Shown: piece after piece, positions 1 to 6,581 of the stretch | How the letters are laid out: the number at the start of each line of letters is the position of its first letter | Position numbering within the stretch: position 1 is the stretch's first letter | NCBI GenBank assembly: GCA_025997935.1 | Contig: BNVG01000103.1 | Coordinates: forward strand, 1 to 7,242 | Source: Synergistales bacterium | GTDB taxonomy: Bacteria > Synergistota > Synergistia > Synergistales > Aminobacteriaceae | Reading direction: 5' to 3' | Length of the DNA stretch: 7,242 nt | Program-made: the position numbers and the translations under genes | Notes under the pieces: model-generated | Told to the model about the DNA's origin: nothing | The model's database searches: none | The model's input: the letters and a program-made list of their open reading frames with translations, nothing else

Positions 1-847
1 ATGACGCGACGTCTTTTATGAGGATAACCGACCCAGCTTCCTCTCCGCGCTCAATCATTTTCATAATTTCCCCGTTTTTCCACCCGTCGTTCGCTATCAG
101 GAGAAGTTTGCGCTCGACAGTCACGCGTTGCGGCAGGGATAACCAAGCGACGAGCAGATTTTTCAGGTTTTTCCTCGGCTCGAGCGACCCTACGCAGAGG
201 AAAAACTTCTCCGGCAAATTACGCCGCGCGCGGAAGTCCGTGAGATCGTCCTCGGGCAGTACGCGGAAAAGCGCGTGATCAACTCCGTTGTGAACGGTTT
301 TCACACGTTCTTCCGGTACGCCGGTATGTTCAACTACCTCGCCGCGAACGGTATCGGAGACAGTCACTATCATATCGGCTCGCTCAATGCCTTTTTGAAA
401 ATTCGCCCCCCAAAAATCTAACCGTTCTCTTGGATGCCACTGCGGGTAAAACATGCAGGACAAGTCATGAATGGTAAGCAGTTTTCGATTCGCGCGTATA
501 TATCTCAGCAGGATATGGCTTGGCTCCCAGTAGAGCGCCGCAGACGCGTGTATGAAACGGCCATATAAATTTAACGCTCCGCGCGCCAGACTTTTTATTA
601 TATAATTGGAGCGGACAAGACGAAGGGCCAGCTTCTTTGTTTCGGCGCTTGGGCTTGCCTGTACGGCGTCAGAGTCTATGAGGCGGCGCGAATAATGGCC
701 ATAATAATAAAGAGGCTCCCAGATCGAATCGTCCCCAAAGAGCCTTTTGGACAGCTCAAGCGTCACCCGTCCTACTCCGGTAAGGGGCGGCATGAGCGAT
801 AGGCCGTTTACTATACAGATAGGTTTTTGACGCCGTTTTTCTGTCAT
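1..847 (-). CDS. GT4-family glycosyltransferase, partial (C-terminus off the left edge)
   Basis: The - strand is open from ATG 847-845 to the window edge, giving 282 codons with no stop. The translation reads as a GT-B fold glycosyltransferase of family GT4. An N-terminal glycine loop (PPLTGVGR, about residues 20-27) begins the acceptor domain. TIHDLS (about 125-130) and VTVSD (about 161-165) are typical of the central strands. NGVD (about 187-190) and CVGSLEPRKNLKNLL (about 218-232) mark entry into the nucleotide-sugar binding domain. The E-x7-E region of the donor site lies beyond the edge, so activity cannot be judged. It probably adds a sugar (mannose, glucose or similar; not decidable here) to a lipid-linked surface glycan on the cytoplasmic side, which fits the divergent sugar-phosphate transferase next to it. 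An in-frame TAA at 868-866 limits the start to ATG 847 or GTG 865. No clear ribosome site precedes either. The family call is firm; the substrate is unknown. Confidence 0.9.
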   Translation of the reverse strand, partial: MTEKRRQKPICIVNGLSLMPPLTGVGRVTLELSKRLFGDDSIWEPLYYYGHYSRRLIDSDAVQASPSAETKKLALRLVRSNYIIKSLARGALNLYGRFIHASAALYWEPSHILLRYIRANRKLLTIHDLSCMFYPQWHPRERLDFWGANFQKGIERADMIVTVSDTVRGEVVEHTGVPEERVKTVHNGVDHALFRVLPEDDLTDFRARRNLPEKFFLCVGSLEPRKNLKNLLVAWLSLPQRVTVERKLLLIANDGWKNGEIMKMIERGEEAGSVILIKDVAS

Positions 848-850
848 AAT
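842..850 (+). promoter_or_regulatory. candidate extended -10 promoter for the sugar transferase operon
   Basis: TGTCATAAT matches the extended -10 pattern TGnTATAAT with one mismatch. It would start transcription near 857, upstream of the ribosome site at 888-892. No good -35 lies 16-18 bases upstream; TTGACG at 827-832 is only 12 bases away. The element overlaps the start codon of the divergent glycosyltransferase (847-845), so the two genes must share a very compact control region. The call rests on consensus matching only. Confidence 0.35.
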
Positions 851-887
851 GAGAGAGGTTAGCACTTATGAGTGAATTAAACAATAC

Positions 888-892
888 GGAGG
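888..892 (+). promoter_or_regulatory. ribosome binding site fixing a TTG start
   Basis: GGAGG ends 7 bases before TTG at 900-902. There is no in-frame ATG nearby and the spacing is ideal, so this site is the main reason for starting the sugar transferase at TTG 900. Confidence 0.75.
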
Positions 893-899
893 CCGACAA

Positions 900-2126
900 T
901 TGTTTGGCGTAATTTTATGGCATATAGCGGGCGCGTTGTTTATCCTCGCGGTCGGTTCGGCGGTTTCCTGGCGCACTCTTTATTTTTGGAGGCCGGGTTG
1001 GGGACTTGTACCGGGATTTTATGACGGTTTGCTCTTCATGGCGGCGACAATCGCAGCCTACGTAGGCGGTGCGTTATGCGCGTGGCGCGCTTTGAAGCTG
1101 CCGAGGTGCGGGCGCATGGCCGGCGTCGTTCTAAGCGCGTCGTTATGTTACTCCATATCCATGCTCTTTTTGTTTCTGTTGCGCGCGTACTACTCCCGTT
1201 CATTTTTGCTGTTGTCTTACGCGTTCTCGGTCGCCTGGATTTACATGGGGCTATGGATATTTTTTTCCTACAACAAGTTGCGTTACGGCTTTGTGCCGGG
1301 ATATGGCATGAGCGAGCTTGACGCGGAGTGGCGGGATAACTTTATAAAAATCCCCTCTCCAGATTCGGGCGAGCGCTTTGACGTCCTCGTCGTTTCCCCT
1401 TATCAGGGAGCGAGACTCTCTGAGGAATGGACGCGCTATATTACAAACATGATGATTCAGGGAGTTCCGATGACGCACCCCGGTTCGGTGTATGAGTTTT
1501 TCACGGGACGCCTGCCAATCGAGTATATGTCAGAGGGGCCAGGCGTCGTCTTGCGCCCGTCCCGCGCTTACCTTTATGTAAAGCGCGTACTGGACTGGCT
1601 GTTGCTTCTTATCTGCTTTGCGCCGGCTGTCGTTTGCGTGTCCGTCCTGTCGGTGGTTCTCTGGTGTTCGTCGGGTAGCCCCGTATTCTTTATACAGGAG
1701 AGAATCGGAAAAAACGGCGTTCCGTTCAAGATGTACAAATTCAGGAGCATGACCGAAACAGGCGAGGTGACCGGCGTGGGGCGTTTTCTGAGGAAGTACA
1801 GATTAGACGAGCTGCCGCAGATTTTGAACGTCGCCAAGGGCGAGATGAGCTTCATAGGCCCCAGGCCCGAGGTGCCGGAACTGACCCGCAAATATACCGA
1901 AAAAATAGCCTTTTATCCCTACCGCTACTCGATGCCGCCCGGCATTACGGGTTGGGCGCAGGTAAACTACGGGTACGCTTCGGCCACGAGCGAGAACAAG
2001 ATAAAACTCGGCTATGACCTTTATTATATAAAACACGCGTCGTTTACTTTGGATATGCTGATATTGCTCAAGACGGCGAGAACCATGTTGTCCGGGGCTG
2101 GATCGAAGGGGTGCGCGGCTTTATGA
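900..2126 (+). CDS. polyprenyl glycosylphosphotransferase (undecaprenyl-phosphate sugar-1-phosphate transferase)
   Basis: This 408-residue membrane enzyme should transfer a sugar-1-phosphate from a UDP-sugar to undecaprenyl phosphate, the first step of exopolysaccharide or O-chain synthesis. Four hydrophobic segments (about 4-22, 42-64, 74-94, 101-123) and a soluble linker ending in a conserved-looking GRLP (203-206) precede another hydrophobic segment (about 231-256). The C-terminal third is the bacterial sugar transferase domain (PF02397): QERIGKNGVPFKMYKFRSM, LDELPQ with the predicted catalytic pair D303-E304, FIGPRPE, PGITGWAQVNYGY and KLGYDLYYIKH. The architecture and the SGAGSKG end resemble EpsB/WbaP-like enzymes used in exopolysaccharide systems. 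The loop between KFRSM and GRFLRK is shorter than in most relatives. The start is TTG 900 with GGAGG 7 bases upstream. The stop overlaps the next start (ATGA), so the genes are probably co-translated. The sugar (glucose or galactose type) cannot be told from sequence. Confidence 0.95.
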   Translation: MFGVILWHIAGALFILAVGSAVSWRTLYFWRPGWGLVPGFYDGLLFMAATIAAYVGGALCAWRALKLPRCGRMAGVVLSASLCYSISMLFLFLLRAYYSRSFLLLSYAFSVAWIYMGLWIFFSYNKLRYGFVPGYGMSELDAEWRDNFIKIPSPDSGERFDVLVVSPYQGARLSEEWTRYITNMMIQGVPMTHPGSVYEFFTGRLPIEYMSEGPGVVLRPSRAYLYVKRVLDWLLLLICFAPAVVCVSVLSVVLWCSSGSPVFFIQERIGKNGVPFKMYKFRSMTETGEVTGVGRFLRKYRLDELPQILNVAKGEMSFIGPRPEVPELTRKYTEKIAFYPYRYSMPPGITGWAQVNYGYASATSENKIKLGYDLYYIKHASFTLDMLILLKTARTMLSGAGSKGCAAL

Positions 2127-2710
2127 AAACGGGAAAACCCTCAGCGCTTCGTTTGCTTTCGCTGACTAAGCGACTGACAAAGGGATCGCCAAAAAAATCG
2201 CCAAAAAACATCTTATATTATATAGTCGGGGCTTGTATCCTGTCCGTCTTTTATTATTTTTCGCAGAGCGCGCAAGAGACAACCTCCGCTCTGTCGGGGC
2301 GCGTCACGCGCGTCGTGGACGGGGACACTGTGCATGTCCTCGTATCGGGAGAGGACAGGACGGTGCGTCTCATAGGCGTGGACACGCCCGAAACCGTACA
2401 TCCCAAAAAAAAGGCTCAACCCTACGGAAAAGAAGCCTCCGACTTCACGAAAAAATCCCTCACCGGCAAGACGGTCTGGTTAGAGTACGACGTTTCCCCG
2501 CTCGACCGCTATCAGCGACACCTCGCTTACGTCTGGCTCACACCCCCCGGCAAAGGCGAGGCCGCGATACGCAGGGATATGTTCAACGCCCGATTGCTTT
2601 TAGACGGCTACGGCAAAACCATGACCATTCAGCCGAACTCTAAATACGCGGATATTTTCGCGCGCTTTCAAAAAGAGGCGCGGGAGGGAAAAAGGGGACT
2701 ATGGAAGTAG
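2123..2710 (+). CDS. membrane-anchored thermonuclease-like protein (SNase domain)
   Basis: This 195-residue protein has a basic N-terminus, one hydrophobic segment (about residues 29-46, a signal anchor or uncleaved signal) and a staphylococcal-nuclease domain (about 57-194). Residues needed by Staphylococcus aureus nuclease are all present at matching spacing. D68 lies in VVDGDTV, R82 and D87-T88-P89-E90 in VRLIGVDTPE, and R132 in DRYQRHLAYVW. These correspond to D21, R35, D40, E43 and R87. A calcium-dependent phosphodiesterase on DNA or RNA is expected, acting outside the membrane. ATG 2123 overlaps the upstream stop as ATGA, with AAGGGG at 2106-2111 as a somewhat distant ribosome site. GTG 2111 is also in frame but has poorer support. 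A tandem 12-bp duplication (2185-2208) encodes SPKK-SPKN just before the membrane segment. The biological role next to glycan and division genes is not evident: nutrient scavenging, biofilm DNA turnover or defence are all possible. Confidence 0.93.
   Translation: MKTGKPSALRLLSLTKRLTKGSPKKSPKNILYYIVGACILSVFYYFSQSAQETTSALSGRVTRVVDGDTVHVLVSGEDRTVRLIGVDTPETVHPKKKAQPYGKEASDFTKKSLTGKTVWLEYDVSPLDRYQRHLAYVWLTPPGKGEAAIRRDMFNARLLLDGYGKTMTIQPNSKYADIFARFQKEAREGKRGLWK
2185..2208 (+). repeat. tandem 12-bp duplication inside the nuclease gene
   Basis: ATCGCCAAAAAA occurs twice in direct succession (2185-2196 and 2197-2208). Twelve bases keep the frame and give SPKK followed by SPKN in the basic cytoplasmic segment. 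The A6-A7 runs make it prone to slippage. Confidence 0.8.
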
Positions 2711-3834
2711 GGGGCGTTAAAAAAATTTTTTTGGGCCTCTGTGTTTTTGTGACGTTTGCCTTGTGCGCTCAGGCTAACGCCTCCGTGTCTGACACCCTGC
2801 TTGGACAACTCGAAAACATGAGGCGCGGCGCCTCCAGAATGGAGGCCGAAATAAAGAAACTCGAGGCTGAATTGGAGGACTTGAAAAAATCCACAGAAAA
2901 TTTGCGTAACGAAATGTCCGCCCTGTCTTCCCGAATAGACGAGCTTTTAATTCTTCTGCGCTCCCGCCTTCAAGATATGTATAAATACAGCTTTCTCGAG
3001 AAGGCGAACGCGTTGTTCGCGCTAAGTAGCGCGCAGGAGGCCGTGGAGCTTGGGTATGCCATGGAGCGCATAGCCCGCCAGGATATGTTTAACGTCAATG
3101 AGCTTCACCTGAAAGTCACCACCATGGAGACCAAGAGATCGGAGCTGTCGCGGCGCGAAGAGCGAATGATCACGTTGATAGGCTCCATCAGAGACTTCAA
3201 GGCTCATTATCAAGCGGCTGAGGAAAACATTCTAAAAGCTCTCGAGAGCATCAGACTCGATCAGCAAAAAACCGCCGCGGCTGTGCGCGAGCTCAATGAA
3301 ATGGGAGGCTTTATCGGACAGACTATCCTTGCGCGGCTCGAAAGGCAAGCGGCTTTGTCCGAACAGAAAAAAGGAAATTTAATTATGCCAGGAGCCGAGC
3401 GGAGCGGCGAAGTTCCATTTGTCCGTATGCCCATAGCTCCGGTCTCTCGCCTCGACTGGCCGATAAGGGGGCCGTTGGCTTCTCGTTTTGGCTTGTCCGT
3501 TCACCCCTCGCTAAGGAGCAGATTCCAAAATACCGGCATCGACATCAAGGCCGTGGCTCATGCGCCAGTCAAGGCCGCCGCGGACGGCTCGGTGTTCTTC
3601 GTGGGCTGGTTAGCCGGCTTTGGGCAGGCCGTCATACTTGACCACGGGCGGAGTTTCTTCACGGTATACGCCTGTCTTTCCGCTACGCGCGTTAAAGAAG
3701 GCGACGTCGTCCGCGTCGGCGACGTCCTTGGCACGGTCGGCAACACCGGAACAATGACGGGTTACGCTCTGCACTTCGAGGTTCGAATGGGACGTGACGC
3801 GAAAGACCCGATACAGTATCTGAAAAAACTTTAA
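2701..3834 (+). CDS. envC: EnvC-like murein hydrolase activator, coiled coil plus degenerate LytM (M23) domain
   Basis: This 377-residue secreted protein has a signal peptide (residues 1-27, likely cut after ANA). A long heptad-rich coiled coil (about 31-95 and 140-200) includes the RLQDMYKY segment typical of this family. The C-terminal LytM fold (about 250-377) runs from LDWPIRGPLASRFG to LHFEVRMG. In active M23 peptidases zinc is held by H and D in HxxxD and by the last H of HLH, with a further catalytic H before LS. Here the first H is N277, D281 remains, YAHLS has become YACLS (C325), and HLH has become ALH (A356, H358). It is therefore predicted to bind and switch on cell-wall amidases during daughter-cell separation, as Escherichia coli EnvC does with FtsEX. 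ATG 2701 overlaps the nuclease end by 10 bases; GGGAGGG (2682-2688) and AAGGGG (2692-2697) are the available ribosome sites. A ctpA-like gene follows, as in several diderm genomes. No ftsEX is present in the window. Confidence 0.88.
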   Translation: MEVGGVKKIFLGLCVFVTFALCAQANASVSDTLLGQLENMRRGASRMEAEIKKLEAELEDLKKSTENLRNEMSALSSRIDELLILLRSRLQDMYKYSFLEKANALFALSSAQEAVELGYAMERIARQDMFNVNELHLKVTTMETKRSELSRREERMITLIGSIRDFKAHYQAAEENILKALESIRLDQQKTAAAVRELNEMGGFIGQTILARLERQAALSEQKKGNLIMPGAERSGEVPFVRMPIAPVSRLDWPIRGPLASRFGLSVHPSLRSRFQNTGIDIKAVAHAPVKAAADGSVFFVGWLAGFGQAVILDHGRSFFTVYACLSATRVKEGDVVRVGDVLGTVGNTGTMTGYALHFEVRMGRDAKDPIQYLKKL

Positions 3835-3837
3835 GAA

Positions 3838-3882
3838 CTCCCCCTGACCGCTTTGCGGCCTTCCACCCTCGCAAGAGAGGGC
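3838..3882. repeat. REP-like GC-rich double palindrome
   Basis: Four bases after the envC stop are two adjacent hairpins. The first is CCGC-TTT-GCGG (3848-3858). The second is CCCTC (3866-3870) pairing with GAGGG (3877-3881), and a C5 run (3840-3844) precedes both. The pattern CTCCCCCT-CCGC-GCGG-CCCTCGCAAGAG is typical of dispersed intergenic palindromic repeats in many bacteria. No T-run follows, so a classical Rho-independent terminator is less likely, though the hairpins may still protect mRNA 3' ends. Only one copy lies in the window, so repetitiveness is inferred. Confidence 0.5.
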
Positions 3883-3900
3883 AGATGTTCGGTTATATGT

Positions 3901-3909
3901 TGATATAAT
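3901..3909 (+). promoter_or_regulatory. extended -10 promoter for the ctpA-purA unit
   Basis: TGATATAAT is a perfect TGnTATAAT extended -10 in a sharply AT-rich stretch (about 3892-3985). It lies inside the 13-base palindrome ATATAA-T-TTATAT (3903-3915). TTATATG occurs on both sides at 3893-3899 and 3910-3916, a 17-base period. No convincing -35 is present, as is usual for extended -10 promoters. The predicted transcript would start near 3916, leaving a leader of about 90 bases before ATG 4009. A second, weaker candidate is TTGCGC (3933-3938) with AATAAT (3955-3960). Confidence 0.55.
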
Positions 3910-3990
3910 TTATATGCTATTTTCTCCATGTTTTGCGCTAAAATATCGTAAGCAAATAATTTATAATTTTAGTTTTTCGTTTTGTTTCAG

Positions 3991-3997
3991 GGAGGAG
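3991..3997 (+). promoter_or_regulatory. ribosome binding site deciding the ctpA start
   Basis: GGAGGAG ends 11 bases before ATG 4009. It rules out TTG 3982, which lies upstream of the site. It favours ATG 4009 over ATG 4060, which has only a weak purine stretch upstream but would give a more typical short signal peptide. Confidence 0.6.
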
Positions 3998-4008
3998 TTT
4001 TTGCGGTT

Positions 4009-5259
4009 ATGGAGCGTAACAATGTTTCAAATGAAATTTGCGAAAAGCGTATTATTCCGATGGGGAAAAGACTTTTCGTAGCGCTCATTGGTTTGATTTT
4101 TGTGTTGACTGGTTTAGGGTTTTCGGCGCATGGGGCGGAGCTGTCTGATTTCGAGAGAATTTCCCCTTTCAGCGCGAAGTCTCTTTGGCTTTTGCGTCAG
4201 GCGCGTTCGATAATAGAGACGTATCAGGTCGACGCCGATTCCAAACCCGCCAAGGAAGACGACTTGGTTCAGGGCGCGATAAAGGGCATGGTGGAATCCT
4301 GGAAAGACCCTTATACGCGCTATGTGTCGCCAGTTCAGCTCAAAGAAGAAGAAATCGAGATGGAGGGGCAGTACGGCGGGCTTGGCATGTACATCGGAGA
4401 CAGAGACGGCAGAATCCTCGTAATAAGCCCAATAGAGGACACCCCGGCGGACAGGGCGGGCCTGAAGCCAATGGATCAGATAGTCAAGGTGGGGGATGAA
4501 ACAGCCTTAGGCTGGGACTCCTCCGAGGTCGTCAAGCGTCTGCGCGGCAAACCCGATACCTCCGTGACCGTCTGGATCAGGCGCGAGGGCGAGGAAGAGC
4601 TTATGAAGTTCGACCTCACGCGTGAAATAATCAAGATAAAATCCGTAAGATATGAGATGCTTTCAGATGATATAGGATACCTACGGTTGACTCAGTTCAA
4701 ACAAAACACCGACTCCGAGGCCGAGGACGCCCTGCGGGATATAATAAAACAGGGAGCCAAATCGTTGGTTCTCGACCTCCGCAACAACGGCGGCGGGCTT
4801 TTGAACGTCTGCGTCAACATCGCCAGCCTCTTCTTGGATGGCGGGCTTGTCGTGGGCACCAAGGGGAGAAGCGAGCATACCAACGAGGAATATAACGCCG
4901 ATAAGACCCTTTATCTCACCGATATGCCGATGGCCGTGCTGATCAACGAAGGCAGCGCCAGCGCCTCCGAGATAGTGGCCGGGGCTCTCTACGACAGGAA
5001 AAGGGCTGTGACGGTCGGCAAAAAGAGCTTCGGAAAAGGTTCCGTGCAGACGCTTTTCCGGCTTACGGACGGCTCGGGCGTTTACGTCACAATAGCGCGC
5101 TATCACACGCCCTCCGGCAAGATAATCGACCATATAGGCTTGTCGCCTGACATCGAAGTGGAGGGGCAGATGGAGCGCGAGCATGTAAAAGACGCTCAGC
5201 TTCAGCGGGCCATTTCAGAACTGAAGAAGCAGATGACGAAGACCGCCCGCGCGCGATAA
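4009..5259 (+). CDS. ctpA: S41-family C-terminal processing peptidase (CtpA/Prc type)
   Basis: This 416-residue secreted serine protease trims or degrades envelope proteins from their C-termini. The N-terminus has a hydrophobic signal segment (about residues 21-40), probably cut near 40-43. A PDZ domain (about 120-210; GGLGMYIG at the ligand groove, then DTPADRAGLKPMDQI) recognises substrate C-termini. The S41 core (about 220-395) carries the Ser-Lys dyad: S318 in GSASASEIVAGAL and K343 in FGKGSVQ, with Q347. These spacings match S309/K334/Q338 of Bacillus subtilis CtpB. LDLRNNGGG (about 264-272) is the usual structural motif. It is complete and ends soon after the core, without the long C-terminal extension of E. 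coli Prc. It follows envC after a promoter-bearing gap of 174 bases and is followed 17 bases later by purA. The envC-ctpA pairing recurs in other diderms and suggests control of peptidoglycan hydrolases. If ATG 4060 is used instead, the protein is 399 residues. Confidence 0.93.
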   Translation: MERNNVSNEICEKRIIPMGKRLFVALIGLIFVLTGLGFSAHGAELSDFERISPFSAKSLWLLRQARSIIETYQVDADSKPAKEDDLVQGAIKGMVESWKDPYTRYVSPVQLKEEEIEMEGQYGGLGMYIGDRDGRILVISPIEDTPADRAGLKPMDQIVKVGDETALGWDSSEVVKRLRGKPDTSVTVWIRREGEEELMKFDLTREIIKIKSVRYEMLSDDIGYLRLTQFKQNTDSEAEDALRDIIKQGAKSLVLDLRNNGGGLLNVCVNIASLFLDGGLVVGTKGRSEHTNEEYNADKTLYLTDMPMAVLINEGSASASEIVAGALYDRKRAVTVGKKSFGKGSVQTLFRLTDGSGVYVTIARYHTPSGKIIDHIGLSPDIEVEGQMEREHVKDAQLQRAISELKKQMTKTARAR

Positions 5260-5260
5260 A

Positions 5261-5265
5261 GGAGG
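5261..5265 (+). promoter_or_regulatory. ribosome binding site of purA
   Basis: GGAGG lies within AAAGGAGGATAAAAC just after the ctpA stop and 11 bases before ATG 5277. It supports that start and indicates purA is translated from the ctpA transcript. Confidence 0.7.
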
Positions 5266-5276
5266 ATAAAACAAAG

Positions 5277-6575
5277 ATGACATCCACAGTCAAAGGTAAA
5301 GTTGAAATTCTGTTTGGCGCTCAATGGGGAGACGAGGGCAAGGGAAAGGTCGTCGACATGTTTGGGAGCGAAGTGGATATATTTGTGCGCTATCAGGGCG
5401 GGGCCAACGCCGGGCACACCGTCATAGTCGAGGGCAAAAAGATAATCTTCAAGCTCCTTCCCTCCGGTATGCTGTATCCTGGAAAAGTCTGCATGATAGG
5501 CAACGGCGTAGTCTTAGACCCCGAGCAGTTTTTGAAGGAGCTCCGAGAGCTCGGCGAACGGGGATATGAGCGAGCGAGGTTGGTCGTCAGCCCTCACGCT
5601 CACGTGGTTATGCCTTATCACAAGACGCTCGACAAAGCTCAGGAGTCGCACAGAAGCAAGGAGCATAAGATAGGCACGACGGGGCGCGGCATAGGCCCGT
5701 GCTACGTCGATAAATACGCCAGAAACGGACTTCGCGTGGAAGACCTGCTTGACGCCGACAGCCTCAGAAAAAAGGTTGCGGACGCGCTTGAGGAAAAAAA
5801 CCATATTCTGACGAAGCTCTACGGCGAAAACCCCATTCCGTTTGATGAAATATACGAACCGGCCCGTGACTGGGGCAAGGCTATGGCGCCTTATGTGGGC
5901 GACACTACTGACTTATTGCTGAAGGCCGTAGACGAGGGCAAACACATACTTCTCGAGGGCGCGCAGGGTACGCTACTCGACATCGACCACGGTACATATC
6001 CTTATGTAACAAGTTCATCCACAACCACAGCGGGCGGTTTCACGGGCACCGGTCTGCCCATAAACAGCCTGACCCGCGTCATAGCCGTTGTAAAGGCGTA
6101 CACGACGCGAGTCGGGGAAGGCCCCATGCCCACCGAGGACAAGGGAGAGCTTGGCGAGTCTTTGCGGCAAAAGGGCGGCGAGTTTGGCGCGGTCACGGGG
6201 CGGGCGCGGCGTTGCGGCTGGCTCGACATGGTGGCCTTACGCTACGCCTTACGGCTCAACGGCGCGGACGTAATAGCCCTGACCAAGCTCGACGTGCTTT
6301 CCGATATGGACGAGATAAAGGTCTGCACAAGCTATGACGTGGGCGGAAAAAAGACCGACGCTTTCAATACTAATGTGGATTTTCTCGAAGAGGCGAAGCC
6401 CCTTTACGAGACGTTGCCGGGCTGGAAGGGCGACATATCGCATTGCGAGTCGCTCGACTCTTTGCCCCCTACCGCGAGAGACTATATTCATTATATAGAG
6501 AAGGCTACGGGCGTTAGCGTAGCCCTGATAGGCGTGGGCGCTGACAGGAATCAGACTATCAATCTGGGGCTTTGA
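5277..6575 (+). CDS. purA: adenylosuccinate synthetase
   Basis: This enzyme joins aspartate to IMP using GTP, giving adenylosuccinate, the first committed step of AMP synthesis in the cytoplasm. The protein is full length at 432 residues, the same as the E. coli enzyme. Motifs in order are FGAQWGDEGKGK (13-24, phosphate loop with catalytic D19), NAGHT (44-48, with H47), GNGVVLDP, IGTTGRGIGP (IMP loop), LLEGAQGTLLDIDHGTYP, TRVGEGPMPTE, GRARRCGWLD and LTKLDVL (GTP base recognition). D19 and H47 match E. coli D13 and H41 with a constant offset of six. The motifs appear intact and no frameshift is seen. It sits 17 bases after ctpA and 6 bases before the acetyltransferase gene, so it probably belongs to their operon. 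No purine riboswitch or operator is visible immediately upstream. Confidence 0.99.
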   Translation: MTSTVKGKVEILFGAQWGDEGKGKVVDMFGSEVDIFVRYQGGANAGHTVIVEGKKIIFKLLPSGMLYPGKVCMIGNGVVLDPEQFLKELRELGERGYERARLVVSPHAHVVMPYHKTLDKAQESHRSKEHKIGTTGRGIGPCYVDKYARNGLRVEDLLDADSLRKKVADALEEKNHILTKLYGENPIPFDEIYEPARDWGKAMAPYVGDTTDLLLKAVDEGKHILLEGAQGTLLDIDHGTYPYVTSSSTTTAGGFTGTGLPINSLTRVIAVVKAYTTRVGEGPMPTEDKGELGESLRQKGGEFGAVTGRARRCGWLDMVALRYALRLNGADVIALTKLDVLSDMDEIKVCTSYDVGGKKTDAFNTNVDFLEEAKPLYETLPGWKGDISHCESLDSLPPTARDYIHYIEKATGVSVALIGVGADRNQTINLGL

Positions 6576-6581
6576 CCTTCT

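Noticed and set aside
18..278. 86-codon open frame on the + strand opposite the glycosyltransferase
   Set aside because: The - strand frame across the same bases has clear GT4 motifs. The + frame is Ser/Arg-rich with no recognisable domain and no clear ribosome site.
827..850. Classical -35/-10 promoter using TTGACG and CATAAT
   Set aside because: The spacer is only 12 bases, too short for a standard sigma-70 promoter; only the extended -10 reading is kept.
2233..2643. 136-codon open frame overlapping the nuclease gene
   Set aside because: It is an Arg-rich shadow of the nuclease frame, whose catalytic residues all match the family.
3838..3890. Rho-independent terminator after envC
   Set aside because: The hairpins are real, but no T-run follows the second stem (CAGATGTTCGG follows), so a repeat element is the better reading.
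4681..5184. 167-codon open frame on the - strand opposite ctpA
   Set aside because: It lies wholly inside the S41 catalytic core. Its length is explained by GC-biased third positions in the true gene, and it shows no domain of its own.
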